Part shown: one piece after another, positions 1 to 10,598 of the stretch
How the letters are laid out: each line of letters opens with the position of its first letter
Position numbering within the stretch: the stretch's first letter is position 1
Assembly: GCF_006364435.1 (NCBI RefSeq)
Contig: NZ_CP040977.1
Span: forward strand, 1,054,001 to 1,118,000
DNA length: 64,000 nucleotides
Reading direction: 5' to 3'
Source of the DNA: Candidatus Methylopumilus universalis
GTDB lineage: Bacteria > Pseudomonadota > Gammaproteobacteria > Burkholderiales > Methylophilaceae
Made by a program: the position numbers and the translations under genes
Notes under the pieces: model-generated
Databases searched by the model: none
What the model was told of the DNA's origin: nothing
What the model saw: the letters and a program-made list of their open reading frames with translations, nothing else

Positions 1-626
1 GCGATATTAAGAAAATTGCATTTGATGGATTTTGGAAGCAAAATCCAGGAGTGGTTCAACTGCTTGGACTATGCCCGACTCTTGCTGTCACAACATCTGT
101 GATCAATGGCTTAAGTCTTGGTATAGCAACAGCCCTTGTAATGGCTGCATCAAACGCCTCTGTCTCGCCGATTAGAAAATTTATACCCACTGAAATTAGG
201 GTGCCTGTTTTTATTCTTATCATAGCTTCACTTGTAACAATCATCGATTTCAGCATTCATGCTTATATTCATCCGCTTTACAAAGCTTTAGGCATTTTCA
301 TTCCTCTGATTGTTACAAACTGTATTGTATTAGCGCGCGTTGAATCTTTTGCAGCCAAGAATGAAACAGCCCCTTCTTTTTTTGATGGCCTTTTTATGGG
401 TCTTGGTTTAGCTCTGGTGTTGGCACTTCTTGGTGGAATGAGGGAATTTTTTGGTAAAGGTACTTTATTTTCTGGTATTGATCTCATATTTGGCGCTTCT
501 ACCAGCAATCTAGTGATTCATTTTTTTAGTGATTACAACGGTTTTCTTTTGGCTATCTTACCTCCCGGAGCATTTATTGGGCTGGCTTGTCTCATCGCAC
601 TAAAAAATCGTATCGAAACACGTTAG
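1..626 (+). CDS. rsxE: RsxE/RnfE, electron transport complex subunit E (5' end cut by window)
   Basis: Integral membrane subunit of the Rsx/Rnf ion-translocating electron transport complex. The reading frame is open from base 3 (starting DIKKIAFDGFWKQNP), so the gene begins just outside the window and only a few codons are missing. An ATG-like start near 51 would be internal. The family signatures VQLLGLCPTLAVT and LGIFIPLIVTNCIVLAR are present, as is the GTLFSG region near the C-terminus. Several hydrophobic helices are visible. It ends 10 bp before nth, the same neighbour order as in E. coli. The C-terminal tail is shorter than in E. coli RsxE, which is common in small genomes. Confidence 0.93.
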   Translation, partial: DIKKIAFDGFWKQNPGVVQLLGLCPTLAVTTSVINGLSLGIATALVMAASNASVSPIRKFIPTEIRVPVFILIIASLVTIIDFSIHAYIHPLYKALGIFIPLIVTNCIVLARVESFAAKNETAPSFFDGLFMGLGLALVLALLGGMREFFGKGTLFSGIDLIFGASTSNLVIHFFSDYNGFLLAILPPGAFIGLACLIALKNRIETR

Positions 627-636
627 TCCATTTCCT

Positions 637-1272
637 ATGAATCCTCAAAAGCGATTTAAAATTTTTGAGGCGCTATCTAAAGCTACACCCCATCCTACGA
701 CAGAGCTTATTTACCAGACACCTTTCCAGCTTCTGATCGCAGTTATTTTATCTGCTCAAGCCACTGATAAATCAGTCAATAAAGCAACCTTGTTGTTGTT
801 TAGTAAAGCGCCTAATGCAAAACAACTTGCCCAAATGAAATTAAGCGATGTTGAGCTTTGTATAAAAACAATTGGGTTATATAAAACAAAAGCTAAAAAC
901 ATACTTGAAACTGCGAAGATCATCAATAAAGAATTTCAAGGTGAAATACCTCAAGATCGATTAGCTCTTGAAGCGCTTCCTGGGGTAGGAAGAAAAACTG
1001 CGAACGTTATTTTAAATACTATCTTTAATGAGCCGACTATTGCAGTAGACACTCATATATTTAGGATTGCGAATCGCATTAACTTAGCACCAGGAGAAAA
1101 TGTGCTTCAAGTAGAAAAAAAATTAATTAAATTAACGCCTAAAGAATTTTTGCAAGATGCGCATCATTTATTGATACTACACGGAAGATACACTTGTATT
1201 GCAAGACAACCAAAATGTGGTGTTTGCGTCATTTATGATTTATGCGAATATAAGAAAAAGCTTAAAAACTAA
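637..1272 (+). CDS. nth: Endonuclease III, base-excision repair DNA glycosylase/AP lyase
   Basis: Removes oxidised pyrimidines from DNA and cleaves the abasic site. The 211-residue length is normal. The helix-hairpin-helix LPGVGRKTANVIL carries the catalytic Lys, and VDTHIFR carries the catalytic Asp. The C-terminal iron-sulfur cluster motif C-x6-C-x2-C-x5-C is complete (CIARQPKCGVCVIYDLC). It lies directly downstream of rsxE, probably in the same transcript. Its stop overlaps the end of the convergent DUF1289 gene by 4 bases. Confidence 0.96.
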   Translation: MNPQKRFKIFEALSKATPHPTTELIYQTPFQLLIAVILSAQATDKSVNKATLLLFSKAPNAKQLAQMKLSDVELCIKTIGLYKTKAKNILETAKIINKEFQGEIPQDRLALEALPGVGRKTANVILNTIFNEPTIAVDTHIFRIANRINLAPGENVLQVEKKLIKLTPKEFLQDAHHLLILHGRYTCIARQPKCGVCVIYDLCEYKKKLKN

Positions 1273-1445
1273 AACGAAATAAGCTTAATCTGTCTTTCAG
1301 ATGCTAATTCAACAATCTCTTTTTTTTGTGTTTCATCTAACGCTATCCATTGAGCAATTTCATCTTGGCTTCTAAAACACCCTTCACAAAAATGGTGCTC
1401 TTTATTGATGAGACAAACGCCAATACAAGGAGATTCAATCAACAT
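1269..1445 (-). CDS. Small DUF1289-family cysteine-rich protein (58 aa)
   Basis: A short gene with an ATG at 1445 and a TAG at 1269-1271. The protein starts MLIESPCIGVCLIN and continues with CEGCFRSQDEIAQW. This is the DUF1289 pattern: two CxxxC/CxxC-type pairs, then a helix rich in acidic residues and Trp. The family is described as a predicted Fe-S or Zn-binding small protein of unknown role. It sits 16 bp after secA on the same strand and probably shares its transcript. It overlaps the end of nth by 4 bp. The motif is clear; the function is unknown. Confidence 0.82.
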   Translation of the reverse strand: MLIESPCIGVCLINKEHHFCEGCFRSQDEIAQWIALDETQKKEIVELASERQIKLISF

Positions 1446-1461
1446 AATTAACTTTCTTTAA

Positions 1462-4131
1462 CTATTCTAAAGCGCCATGGCAATGTTTATATTTTTTATC
1501 GCTTCCGCATGGACATGGGTCATTTCTACCCACTTTAGGTAACACATCTTCTGTGTCAGCTTTTTTGCTCGATGACTTTTTAACTTCATCTTTATTTTTT
1601 TTATCAATCTCATTAACTTCATCTTCATTCTTAATCTTCACGACCATCGTAATACGAGTCACCTCAGACTTAACCGTATCTAGAAGATACCCAAATAATT
1701 CAAAAGCTTCTTTCTTGTATTCTTGTTTTGGGTTTTTTTGCGCATAAGAACGTAAATGAATCCCTTGCCTTAAATGATCAAGTGAAGATAAATGCTCTCT
1801 CCAATGGTGATCTATACTTTGCAACATAACCGTTTTTTCAAAATGTCGAATGACATCCGGGCCTACCAAAGATTCTTTTTCTTGATATTGTTTATTCGCA
1901 AGAGAAATAACTCTTTCATAAATGTCTTCAATATTAATCTGGGGTTCTTTTTCAATCCATCCTTGGATAGAAAGACTTAATCCGTAATCTGAGAATAAGA
2001 CTTTTTCTAAGGAAGGAATATCCCACATGTCTTCCATGCTGCCTTGAGGAATATGACTTTGTGAAAGGTTGCGAAGAACGTCAGCTCTCATTGCTGACAC
2101 TGTTTCAGCAGTTTGATCTGAATCAAGCAATTCATTTCTTTGCTCATAAATCACTTTTCTTTGGTCATTTGCAACATCATCATATTCAAGTAACTGTTTC
2201 CTGATATCAAAATTACGACCCTCGACTTTTCTTTGTGCATTTTCAATGGCTTTTGTGACCCATGAATGTTCGATCGCTTCACCTTCTGGCATTTTTAGCT
2301 TTTCCATAATGGCTGACACGCGATCAGATGCAAATATTCTTAATAGCGAATCTTCTAATGATAAGTAGAAACGACTCGAGCCAGGGTCTCCTTGCCTTCC
2401 TGCACGGCCTCTTAATTGATTATCTACACGTCTTGATTCATGTCTTTCAGTGCCGATAATATGAAGACCGCCTGCTTTAACTACTAAGCTGTTTTGTTCT
2501 TTCCATGCATCTCTAATATCTTTAATTGCTTTTTCTTTTTTGCTTTCAGTTAATTTATCGTTTAATTTAATTTCATGAATATCAGCCTCGATACTTCCAC
2601 CAAGTACAATATCTGTTCCGCGACCTGCCATATTCGTCGCAATAGTAATCATCCCAGGACGGCCTGCTTGCGCAATAATATGCGCTTCTTTTTCATGATG
2701 TTTTGCATTCAATACTTGATGTTTTAATTTTACTTTTGTAAGTAATGCTGAAATGAGCTCTGAATTTTCAATCGAAGTAGTTCCTACTAATACGGGCTGA
2801 TCAATTTTTTGACATGCTTTAATATCTTCAATCACGGCAGCATATCTCTCTTGTGAAGTGCGATACACTTTATCCATCATATCTTTTCTTTGCGTGGTTC
2901 GATGCGGAGGAATAATGATGGTTTCTAGTCCATAGATTTGATTAAATTCAAAAGCCTCAGTATCAGCTGTGCCTGTCATACCAGATAATTTCTCATACAT
3001 CCTAAAATAATTTTGGAATGTAATAGAGGCTAGCGTTTGATTTTCTTTTTGTATCTCAACGCCTTCTTTTGCTTCAACAGCTTGATGAATACCTTCTGAC
3101 CATCTGCGGCCAGGCATCATTCTTCCGCTAAACTCATCGACAATAATGATGCTATTGTCTTTCACCACGTAATGTTGATCTTTGTTGAATAGGTTTCTAG
3201 CTTTTAATGATGCGTTGATATGGTGAACGAGCGAAATATTGGTTGCATCGTATAAGCTCGACTCCTCAGACAATAGACCTGCTTTAATTAATAGCTTCTC
3301 TACATTCTCATGACCACTCTCGGACAGAACTACTTGATGTGCTTTTTCATCTATCCAATAATCACCGCCTTCTTCTTCGGTTTTTTGTTTGGAAAGCTTT
3401 GCCACAACTAAATTAATTTTAGTATAAAGATCAACGTTATCTTCAGCCTGCCCTGAAATGATTAAAGGTGTCCGCGCCTCATCAATTAAAATTGAATCAA
3501 CTTCATCTACTAAACCGTAATGTAACTTTCTCTGAACACGCTCTTCTTTAGAGAAGATCATATTATCTCTGAGATAGTCAAAACCAAATTCGTTGTTTGT
3601 GCCATAGGTAATGTCAGCCTCATAAGCTTTTTTCTTCTCTTCGCTTGAAATATTAGATAGATTAATACCTACTTCAAGACCTAAGAATCTATAAATCTGG
3701 CCCATCCATTCTGCATCTCTTTTTGCAAGATAATCATTTACAGTAATGACATGAACGCCCTTACCCAAAAGCGCATTAAGGTAAATCGGTAAAGTTGCAA
3801 CAAGCGTCTTACCTTCACCTGTTCGCATTTCTGAAATTTTTCCGTCATGAAGCGCCATGCCGCCAATGAGCTGAACATCGAAGTGTCTCATTTCTAATAC
3901 GCGTCGACTTGTCTCTCTGACAACAGCAAAAGCCTCAATTAATAAATCATCTAACTTTTGTCCTTCGTTAAGCCGTTTTTTAAATTCAGTGGTCTTAGCT
4001 TTTAAAGCTGCATCACTAAGTTTTTTAGTTGCATCTTCTAGTGTATTTATTTGCTGGGCTTTTTTGCCATAATCTTTGAGAAGCCTGTCGTTTCTGCTTC
4101 CAAATAAATTCTTAACAAGGGTCTTTAACAT
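1462..4131 (-). CDS. secA: SecA, preprotein translocase ATPase
   Basis: Motor of the Sec export pathway; it pushes unfolded preproteins through SecYEG using ATP. The 889-residue length is normal. Walker A MRTGEGKT is at about residues 102-109, and a DEVD-type motif ([16 protein letters not shown]) and the helicase-like motif [14 protein letters not shown] follow. The C-terminal zinc-binding tail [13 protein letters not shown], which binds SecB and ribosomes, is intact. It follows the M23 peptidase gene by 36 bp, a neighbourhood usual in Betaproteobacteria. The periplasmic XoxF, XoxG and XoxJ of this window depend on export machinery of this kind or on Tat. Confidence 0.98.
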   Translation of the reverse strand: MLKTLVKNLFGSRNDRLLKDYGKKAQQINTLEDATKKLSDAALKAKTTEFKKRLNEGQKLDDLLIEAFAVVRETSRRVLEMRHFDVQLIGGMALHDGKISEMRTGEGKTLVATLPIYLNALLGKGVHVITVNDYLAKRDAEWMGQIYRFLGLEVGINLSNISSEEKKKAYEADITYGTNNEFGFDYLRDNMIFSKEERVQRKLHYGLVDEVDSILIDEARTPLIISGQAEDNVDLYTKINLVVAKLSKQKTEEEGGDYWIDEKAHQVVLSESGHENVEKLLIKAGLLSEESSLYDATNISLVHHINASLKARNLFNKDQHYVVKDNSIIIVDEFSGRMMPGRRWSEGIHQAVEAKEGVEIQKENQTLASITFQNYFRMYEKLSGMTGTADTEAFEFNQIYGLETIIIPPHRTTQRKDMMDKVYRTSQERYAAVIEDIKACQKIDQPVLVGTTSIENSELISALLTKVKLKHQVLNAKHHEKEAHIIAQAGRPGMITIATNMAGRGTDIVLGGSIEADIHEIKLNDKLTESKKEKAIKDIRDAWKEQNSLVVKAGGLHIIGTERHESRRVDNQLRGRAGRQGDPGSSRFYLSLEDSLLRIFASDRVSAIMEKLKMPEGEAIEHSWVTKAIENAQRKVEGRNFDIRKQLLEYDDVANDQRKVIYEQRNELLDSDQTAETVSAMRADVLRNLSQSHIPQGSMEDMWDIPSLEKVLFSDYGLSLSIQGWIEKEPQINIEDIYERVISLANKQYQEKESLVGPDVIRHFEKTVMLQSIDHHWREHLSSLDHLRQGIHLRSYAQKNPKQEYKKEAFELFGYLLDTVKSEVTRITMVVKIKNEDEVNEIDKKNKDEVKKSSSKKADTEDVLPKVGRNDPCPCGSDKKYKHCHGALE

Positions 4132-4167
4132 AATGTGAATATTCTTAATCGAAATAATTTGAAATAA

Positions 4168-5058
4168 TTAATATTGTAGATATTTTCGAGGATCTAAAGA
4201 CTCACCATTCATTCTGATTTCATAATGAAGATGAGGGCCTGTCGACCTTCCAGTATTGCCTACTAATGCTACAACTTGATTCTTTTTAATGCGATCACCT
4301 TCTTTAACTAATAATTTAGACGCGTGCGCATATCTTGTTTCAAGGCCAGATCCATGAGAGATCCTAACCATATTGCCATACTCAGGCGTGACTTCAGCTG
4401 CTATCACTATGCCTGCAGCAGTTGCCTTAATGGGCTGGCCAGCGTCTGCACTAAAATCTAATCCTTCATGAAAAGCCCTAACACCTAAAAAAGGATCTAC
4501 TCTCCAGCCATAGCTAGATGAATTAAAAGGAGCGTTAACCGGTGAAGCATTTGGCAAAGTATCTTTAAAAACACTTTGTTTTAGATAAATGGCTTCTAAA
4601 TTATTGTAGTGCTCTTCGTGTTTTTCAATATCAAGCGTTAACTTATCAATAAATGACTGAAGCTCAGCTTCTGAAAAATTCTTTCCAGGCACAAAAGGAC
4701 CCCCTTGGCCAGATGATTTGATAGGGGCTGGTTTGGGAATTTTTTCATTTGTTTTTAATTTTTCATTAGCAAAGTCTTGCAGTCTTTGAGATTGATTATC
4801 TATGCGCATCAATCGGGCCTGGAGCTCGCCAATTTGAGTTGCATAAACATCTAAATTCTTTTGAAAACTTCCCAAATTAAGGTCAAGCTTAAGATTAATT
4901 AATGATTTTTTTTCTTCAACGTCGCCGTTATATTTTGAATCAAGCCAGCTAATCCCTTGAATGAAACCAATAAAGAACAAAAATAGTATGGCAATAAAAG
5001 TCACTAAATGGACACTTTTTGGCTTTGATGTACTATTTGTTACAAAGATAATTCGCAT
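4168..5058 (-). CDS. M23-family (LytM-type) peptidoglycan endopeptidase, membrane anchored
   Basis: Predicted cell-wall hydrolase or hydrolase activator of 296 residues. One N-terminal membrane helix (about residues 18-38) is followed by a long polar coiled-coil-like region (about 50-170). The C-terminal LytM domain has the zinc ligands HEGLD and HLHYEIR, so it should be catalytically competent. It lies upstream of secA on the same strand and is divergent from dciA, an arrangement found in many Betaproteobacteria. Exact substrate and partner are unknown. A NlpD/EnvC-like activator role is unlikely because the zinc ligands are kept. Confidence 0.9.
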   Translation of the reverse strand: MRIIFVTNSTSKPKSVHLVTFIAILFLFFIGFIQGISWLDSKYNGDVEEKKSLINLKLDLNLGSFQKNLDVYATQIGELQARLMRIDNQSQRLQDFANEKLKTNEKIPKPAPIKSSGQGGPFVPGKNFSEAELQSFIDKLTLDIEKHEEHYNNLEAIYLKQSVFKDTLPNASPVNAPFNSSSYGWRVDPFLGVRAFHEGLDFSADAGQPIKATAAGIVIAAEVTPEYGNMVRISHGSGLETRYAHASKLLVKEGDRIKKNQVVALVGNTGRSTGPHLHYEIRMNGESLDPRKYLQY

Positions 5059-5100
5059 TGAAATCTAAAATTTAGCTTAAATAATAGATAATTATAACTT

Positions 5101-5544
5101 ATGAAGCCCGTGAACAAGCTTTTGGAAAGTGAAGTATTTTCCTTGATTAGAGAGAAAAATCGCTCTATTTCTGGCTACCAAAAGCTATGGTCTATCAAAG
5201 CTCCAAGCAAACTAGCCCCTTTATCTCATGTCGGTGGAATTCAGGATGATGTTTTGACCATTTATGTTGAAAATAGTGGCATTGCGAGCAAATTAAAATT
5301 TATCGAGTCCACGCTGCTTAAGGACTTGAATGAAGGCATTAAAAAAGAAATCCCCTTTGCTAATCCTATTAAATCCTTAAAAATAAAATTAGTAATTAAA
5401 AACTCCAAAATCACCCCGCCTCGTGATAAAAGCTTTCCTGCTCAAGCTAAATTTGCCTTAGAAAATTTATTAAATAACCTCGAAGATTCACCTTTAAGGC
5501 ATCGCCTTATTAGATTGATTAAACATCATACCAATGCTGACTGA
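5101..5544 (+). CDS. dciA: DciA-like protein (DUF721), predicted replicative helicase loader/operator
   Basis: A 147-residue protein of the DUF721 family. It has an N-terminal basic region, then LWSIKAPSKLAPLSHVGGIQDDVLTIYVENSGIA, which matches the family core of a short KH-like fold. In bacteria without DnaC, DciA helps DnaB at replication start. Its divergent position next to an M23 peptidase and secA is a recurrent betaproteobacterial arrangement and supports the call. It overlaps the next gene by 11 bp. The sequence is divergent, so the assignment rests on the core motif plus context. Confidence 0.75.
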   Translation: MKPVNKLLESEVFSLIREKNRSISGYQKLWSIKAPSKLAPLSHVGGIQDDVLTIYVENSGIASKLKFIESTLLKDLNEGIKKEIPFANPIKSLKIKLVIKNSKITPPRDKSFPAQAKFALENLLNNLEDSPLRHRLIRLIKHHTNAD

Positions 5545-6331
5545 AGCAATCATCCTTATCCTTGCTGGAAGTATCGTCGGGATTTTATCAGGGCTTCTAG
5601 GTATTGGCGGAGGCCTTATCATCGTCCCCGTCCTGACGTTTGTCTTAGTCCATTTTCATCAACTTGCCTTTGATCAATCGATTTTAATGGCAATTGGGAC
5701 ATCACTCGCTTCCATTGTTTTTACAGGAGGGATGTCAAGCTTCTACCATACAAAACGAAATAATATGAACTGGTCGACAGCCGGTCCCTATATTCCTGGG
5801 GTTTTATTAGGCTCAACTATTATGGCTTTTGTCATGCCTCATTTAAATATCACACTTATTAAACATGTTTTTATTGCCTATACTTTTCTTGCTGCCTATG
5901 AGATTTTTAAGGCACCTATAATCAAAAGTGTTGTTCAATTGCCGTCGGTATTTCTTGCTAATATTTATGGATTTACCATCGCTTCTATCTCGACCGTTAT
6001 TGGGATTGGAGGCGGAACAATGTTTGTACCTTATTTCATTTATCATAAAGTTAATCCACGGCTTGCTGTCGGACTTGCAAGCTCATTAGGCATATTTATC
6101 GGGTTAGGCGCTTCTTTTGGATTTATCAAAAATGGCTTACATGGTAGCCATTTTCCTCAATTTAGTATCGGTTACATCTATCTACCTGGACTTATATTGA
6201 TGACATCCTCAAGTCTCATTTTTGTTAGATTAGCAACAAAATGGATTCATCAAATTTCTGTTTTATCATTAAAAAAAATATTCGCTTGTTTATTATTTTT
6301 AATCGGCTTGTCAATGATTTTCGCAGGATAA
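5534..6331 (+). CDS. TSUP-family (TauE/SafE) membrane permease
   Basis: A membrane protein of 265 residues with about eight hydrophobic helices. It has the family's duplicated glycine-rich motif: GLLGIGGGLIIVPVL near residue 20 and STVIGIGGGTMFVPYF near residue 155. TSUP proteins transport sulfite, sulfonates or other small organic anions; the substrate cannot be told here. It overlaps the 3' end of dciA by 11 bp, so the two are probably translated from one message. Confidence 0.88.
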   Translation: MLTEAIILILAGSIVGILSGLLGIGGGLIIVPVLTFVLVHFHQLAFDQSILMAIGTSLASIVFTGGMSSFYHTKRNNMNWSTAGPYIPGVLLGSTIMAFVMPHLNITLIKHVFIAYTFLAAYEIFKAPIIKSVVQLPSVFLANIYGFTIASISTVIGIGGGTMFVPYFIYHKVNPRLAVGLASSLGIFIGLGASFGFIKNGLHGSHFPQFSIGYIYLPGLILMTSSSLIFVRLATKWIHQISVLSLKKIFACLLFLIGLSMIFAG

Positions 6332-6377
6332 TTTGTAATTAAAATATCTAGTTTTCTAGTCACAAAGTTATTGAATG

Positions 6378-6433
6378 TGATAATTTATTAAATTAGTTTT
6401 TCATTTTAAGATTTCCAAAATTTAGGAGAATGT
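6378..6433 (+). promoter_or_regulatory. hppA leader with candidate extended -10 and strong ribosome binding site
   Basis: An extended -10-like TGTGATAAT lies at about 6376-6384 without a convincing -35. A clear AGGAG at 6424-6428 sits 5 bases before the ATG at 6434 and fixes that start. The promoter call is tentative; the ribosome binding site is clear. Confidence 0.4.
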
Positions 6434-8458
6434 ATGTCAGAACTTAACCTTATTATTGGCGCAGCACTATTGGCAATTCTTTATGGTGCAGTGATGAGCG
6501 CTTGGATATTTAAACTGCCTGCTGGCAATGCAAAAATGCAAGAAATTGCCCTGGCTATTCAAGAAGGGGCAAAGGCTTATCTCGCAAGACAATACAAAGC
6601 CATATCGATCGTAGGTGTCGTGCTAGCCATTTTAATTGGCATCTTTATTTCAAAGGATACTGCGTTAGGTTTTGTTGTAGGCGCTTTCCTATCGGGTGCT
6701 TGCGGGTTTATTGGCATGAATGTCTCAGTCAAAGCGAATGTCAGAACAGCACAAGCCGCCACAAAAGGCATCGTTCCAGCACTTGATGTAGCTTTTAAAG
6801 GTGGTGCTATCACGGGTTTATTAGTCGTTGGGCTTGGGCTTCTCGGAGTCACTGGGTTTTATATGTACTTAGGTGGGGCTGACGCAACTAATTTAAATCC
6901 TCTTATTGGGCTCGCTTTTGGTTCCTCACTTATTTCAATTTTTGCCCGTTTAGGTGGTGGAATATTTACTAAGGGCGCTGATGTAGGTGCTGACTTAGTA
7001 GGTAAAGTTGAAGCTGGTATTCCAGAAGATGATCCAAGAAATCCTGCTGTGATTGCAGATAACGTCGGTGACAATGTGGGTGATTGCGCAGGTATGGCAG
7101 CAGATTTATTTGAAACTTATGCAGTAACTTTAATTGCAACCATGCTCCTTGGTGGTCTCGTGATTACAAATAGTGGCGCAAGCGGAATTATTTATCCGCT
7201 TCTATTGGGTGCAGCTTCTATCGTGACATCGATTGTTGGATGTTTCTTTGTAAGAGCAACGCCTAAAATGAAAAATGTAATGCCTGCTTTATATAAAGGT
7301 CTCATCGTTGCCGGTGGACTTTCACTTATAGCTTTCTACTATGTAACAAACTTTGTATTTCCTGAAGGCGTTTCAATCCAAGATGTAAATGTTTCATCTA
7401 TGGCTTTATTCCAAGCATGTATCGTAGGCCTAGTGCTAACAGCAGCTTTAGTATGGATTACGGAATATTATACGGGCACAGATTATGAGCCAGTAAGACA
7501 CGTTGCACGTGCTTCTAAAACTGGTCACGCAACAAATATTATTGCTGGCATTGGCATCTCAATGAAATCAACAGCCTTGCCTGTAATATCTGTTTGTATT
7601 GCAATTTTCGTATCTCATCATCTTGCAGGTCTTTATGGTGTCGCAGTTGCTGCTACATCCATGTTAAGTATGGCGGGTATTATTGTGGCATTAGATGCTT
7701 ACGGTCCTATAACCGATAACGCAGGTGGCATTGCTGAAATGGCCGGCCTACCTAAAAGCGTTCGTGATGTGACTGATCCATTAGATGCTGTTGGCAATAC
7801 AACTAAAGCAGTTACTAAAGGTTATGCGATTGGCTCAGCCGGTCTTGCAGCGCTTGTTCTTTTTGCAGACTACACACATAAATTAGAATCGGTAGGTATT
7901 GCAACTACATTTGATCTAAGTGACCCGTTAGTTATTATTGGATTAATTATTGGTGGCCTTATCCCTTACCTTTTTGCTGCGATGGCTATGGAAGCTGTAG
8001 GAAGAGCCGCAGGTGCAGTCGTTGAAGAAGTAAGACGTCAATTCAAAACGATTAAAGGCATTATGACTGGTAAAGGCAAACCTGATTATGCGCGCGCCGT
8101 AGATATGTTAACGACAGCAGCAATTAAAGAAATGATTGTGCCTTCATTGCTTCCTGTTGCAGTGCCAATTGTTGTAGGTTTAACTTTAGGTCCTAAAGCA
8201 TTAGGCGGTCTTCTCATGGGAACGATTGTGACCGGTTTATTTGTAGCTATCTCGATGTGCACAGGTGGTGGTGCTTGGGATAATGCAAAAAAATATATTG
8301 AAGATGGTAACCATGGCGGTAAAGGTTCAGAAGCCCATAAAGCAGCCATTACAGGAGATACCGTAGGTGATCCGTACAAAGATACTGCTGGCCCAGCTAT
8401 TAATCCGCTTATTAAAATTATAAATATAGTGGCTCTTCTTATTGTGCCGCTTCTGTAA
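6434..8458 (+). CDS. hppA: K+-independent proton-pumping membrane pyrophosphatase
   Basis: Hydrolyses pyrophosphate and pumps H+ across the membrane, saving energy from biosynthetic PPi. The 674-residue length and about 16 hydrophobic helices are typical. The substrate site motifs GADLVGKVE and [21 protein letters not shown] are intact, and a second acidic site lies near the C-terminus ([18 protein letters not shown]). Lys is at residue 458 in GNTTKA; in this family Lys here marks the K+-independent, H+-pumping class, while Ala marks K+-dependent enzymes. It is a single gene with its own leader and a strong terminator just after it. Confidence 0.97.
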   Translation: MSELNLIIGAALLAILYGAVMSAWIFKLPAGNAKMQEIALAIQEGAKAYLARQYKAISIVGVVLAILIGIFISKDTALGFVVGAFLSGACGFIGMNVSVKANVRTAQAATKGIVPALDVAFKGGAITGLLVVGLGLLGVTGFYMYLGGADATNLNPLIGLAFGSSLISIFARLGGGIFTKGADVGADLVGKVEAGIPEDDPRNPAVIADNVGDNVGDCAGMAADLFETYAVTLIATMLLGGLVITNSGASGIIYPLLLGAASIVTSIVGCFFVRATPKMKNVMPALYKGLIVAGGLSLIAFYYVTNFVFPEGVSIQDVNVSSMALFQACIVGLVLTAALVWITEYYTGTDYEPVRHVARASKTGHATNIIAGIGISMKSTALPVISVCIAIFVSHHLAGLYGVAVAATSMLSMAGIIVALDAYGPITDNAGGIAEMAGLPKSVRDVTDPLDAVGNTTKAVTKGYAIGSAGLAALVLFADYTHKLESVGIATTFDLSDPLVIIGLIIGGLIPYLFAAMAMEAVGRAAGAVVEEVRRQFKTIKGIMTGKGKPDYARAVDMLTTAAIKEMIVPSLLPVAVPIVVGLTLGPKALGGLLMGTIVTGLFVAISMCTGGGAWDNAKKYIEDGNHGGKGSEAHKAAITGDTVGDPYKDTAGPAINPLIKIINIVALLIVPLL

Positions 8459-8470
8459 TTGTTAAATGAA

Positions 8471-8500
8471 AAAAGGCGCCTTAATCAAGGCGCCTTTTTT
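8471..8500. terminator. Bidirectional terminator between hppA and purC
   Basis: A perfect 12-bp stem (AAAAGGCGCCTT, loop AATC, AAGGCGCCTTTT) is flanked by an A-run on the left and a T-run on the right. It can end both the plus-strand hppA message and the minus-strand tkt-gap-pgk-purC message. Confidence 0.92.
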
Positions 8501-8512
8501 ATTTCATTCAAT

Positions 8513-9412
8513 TTACTTTTTAATGTCTTGGCCTGTAAGTTTTTTAAAGGCTTCTAAATATTTTTGACTTGTTTTGTTAATAACATCTTCGGGTAATGAA
8601 GGGGGCGGCGGTGTTTTATTCCATCCGCTATTTTCTAGCCAGTCCCTAATAAATTGCTTATCAAAACTTGGCTGAGAAGCGCCTTCGCGATATTGATCTA
8701 GCGGCCAAAACCGAGAAGAATCTGGCGTTAATATTTCATCAATAAGCACTAAACGATTTTGATCATCCAAACCAAATTCAAACTTAGTGTCTGCGATAAT
8801 AATGCCCTTTGTGAGAGCGAAGTTTGATGCTTCTTGATATAACTTAATACTAATTTCTTGAATTTGGGATGCAATATCTTTTCCGACACGAGCTTCGCAT
8901 TCCTCATATGAAATATTTTCATCGTGACTGCCAACTGCTTCTTTGCTTGAAGGTGTAAATATAGGCTCACTTAATTTTGCAGACTCTTTTAAACCTTGTG
9001 GAAGTTTTATGCCACACACTGATTGTGTTTTTTGATAATCTTTCCAGCCACTACCTGACAAATAACCTCGGACAATTGCTTCAATAGGTAACGCCTTTAA
9101 TTTTCGCGCCACAATGGCGCGATTTTTTACTTGAATTACTTCATTTTCAGCTACGACGCTTTCCGGGGCAATTCCAGACAAATGATTTGCAACGACAAAA
9201 GAGAGTTTATTAAACCAAAAATCAGCCATTTGCGTAAGAACAAATCCCTTAAATGGAATCGGCTCACTCATTACAACGTCAAATGCAGATAGTCGATCTG
9301 TTGTAACAATCAATAGATGTTTATCATCAATTTCATAAATATCTCTTACCTTGCCTTTGTGAAGTAAAGGCAGACTCTTAATTGATGTCGCTATTAATTG
9401 ATTTTCTGGCAT
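8513..9412 (-). CDS. purC: SAICAR synthase (phosphoribosylaminoimidazole-succinocarboxamide synthase)
   Basis: Purine pathway enzyme that joins CAIR and aspartate using ATP. At 299 residues it is the longer form seen in many Betaproteobacteria and eukaryotes rather than the roughly 237-residue E. coli form. Visible signatures are LLHKGKVRDIYEID, the nucleotide region VARKLKALPIEAIVRGYLSGSG, and LVLIDEILTPDSSRFW. The ATG at 9412 abuts the stop of pgk at 9413 with no gap, so translation is likely coupled to pgk. Confidence 0.97.
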   Translation of the reverse strand: MPENQLIATSIKSLPLLHKGKVRDIYEIDDKHLLIVTTDRLSAFDVVMSEPIPFKGFVLTQMADFWFNKLSFVVANHLSGIAPESVVAENEVIQVKNRAIVARKLKALPIEAIVRGYLSGSGWKDYQKTQSVCGIKLPQGLKESAKLSEPIFTPSSKEAVGSHDENISYEECEARVGKDIASQIQEISIKLYQEASNFALTKGIIIADTKFEFGLDDQNRLVLIDEILTPDSSRFWPLDQYREGASQPSFDKQFIRDWLENSGWNKTPPPPSLPEDVINKTSQKYLEAFKKLTGQDIKK

Positions 9413-10588
9413 TTAGAATCTTCTTTCTAAGATTTCAATTGCAGGAAGTTTTTTGCCTTCTGCAAACTCTAAAAATGCGCCACCTGCTGTTGAAATATAT
9501 GAAATATCTTTTGCAACTTTAAATTTTTCAATTGCAGCAATAGTGTCACCACCGCCTGCTAATGAAAATGCGGGCGAGTCTGCAATTGCTCGCGTCATTG
9601 TTTCAGTACCTTTTGCAAATTGATCGAATTCAAATACACCGATAGGACCGTTCCAAATGATAGTTTTAGCATTTTGAATACATTTCACAATTGTATCCAC
9701 CGAGTCTTTTCCTAGATCAAAGATCATGTCATCTTTGTTAATGTCTTTAATATTTTTTGTGGTGGCTCTTTCATTTGCGTCTAATTTCTTACCACAAACA
9801 ACATCGGAAATAATAGGCAACGATGCACCACGCTTAGATAGTTTATCAATAATTTTTTTTGCTGCAGGTACGAGTTCTTCTTCGAACAAAGAGCTACCGA
9901 CTTCAAAACCCATCGCTTTGATAAAAGTATTTGCAATTCCACCGCCAACAATAAGCTGATCAACTTTGTCAGACAATGTATCTAATATACTTAACTTAGA
10001 TGAGACTTTACTACCCCCTACAATAGCAATCATAGGTCTTGAGGGGTTTAATAAGGCTTTTTCAAGGGCTTCTAGTTCAGCCAAAAATAGAATACCTGCA
10101 CATGCAATATCTACGTGTTCTGCAATACCATAAGTTGATGCTTCTTTGCGATGTGCCGTCCCAAATGCATCCATGACAAAAATATCTGCGAGTGAAGCGT
10201 ATTTTTTTGCTAAAACTTCATCATTTCGTTTTTCGCCAATATTAAATCTACAATTCTCTAAAACTACTAGCTGGCCTGGAGCTGTATCAAAGGGAGTAAT
10301 AGCCCAATCTGACACAAGACGCACTGGATAATCAAGATGATTTTTTAAGAACTCTACTACAGGCTTTAACGAATCACTCTCATTAAATTTTCCCTCTTCA
10401 GGCCTGCCTAGGTGAGATGTCACCATAACACTTGCGCCTTTTTGAAGTGCAAATGTAATGCTCGGAATTGAAGCTAGAATTCTTTTAGGGGAGGTAATTT
10501 TTCCATCTTGAATAGGGACATTCAAGTCAGAGCGAATAAAAACTCTTTTATCTTTAAGATTTAAATCGACTAGTTTTTTGATGTTCAT
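9413..10588 (-). CDS. pgk: Phosphoglycerate kinase
   Basis: Interconverts 1,3-bisphosphoglycerate plus ADP and 3-phosphoglycerate plus ATP. The 391-residue length is normal. It shows the substrate-binding RSDLNVP near residue 19, the hinge region IVGGSKVSSK, and the C-terminal nucleotide motif SLAGGGDTIAAIEKF. It lies 10 bp after gap and directly abuts purC. In an RuMP methylotroph it works in C3 metabolism downstream of sugar phosphate rearrangement. Confidence 0.98.
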   Translation of the reverse strand: MNIKKLVDLNLKDKRVFIRSDLNVPIQDGKITSPKRILASIPSITFALQKGASVMVTSHLGRPEEGKFNESDSLKPVVEFLKNHLDYPVRLVSDWAITPFDTAPGQLVVLENCRFNIGEKRNDEVLAKKYASLADIFVMDAFGTAHRKEASTYGIAEHVDIACAGILFLAELEALEKALLNPSRPMIAIVGGSKVSSKLSILDTLSDKVDQLIVGGGIANTFIKAMGFEVGSSLFEEELVPAAKKIIDKLSKRGASLPIISDVVCGKKLDANERATTKNIKDINKDDMIFDLGKDSVDTIVKCIQNAKTIIWNGPIGVFEFDQFAKGTETMTRAIADSPAFSLAGGGDTIAAIEKFKVAKDISYISTAGGAFLEFAEGKKLPAIEILERRF

Positions 10589-10598
10589 TAATCAAATA

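Noticed and set aside
6360-6384. TCACA-TGTGA symmetry before hppA as a CRP/FNR-type site
   Set aside because: The half-sites are in the opposite order to the consensus TGTGA-N6-TCACA and the spacing is wrong.
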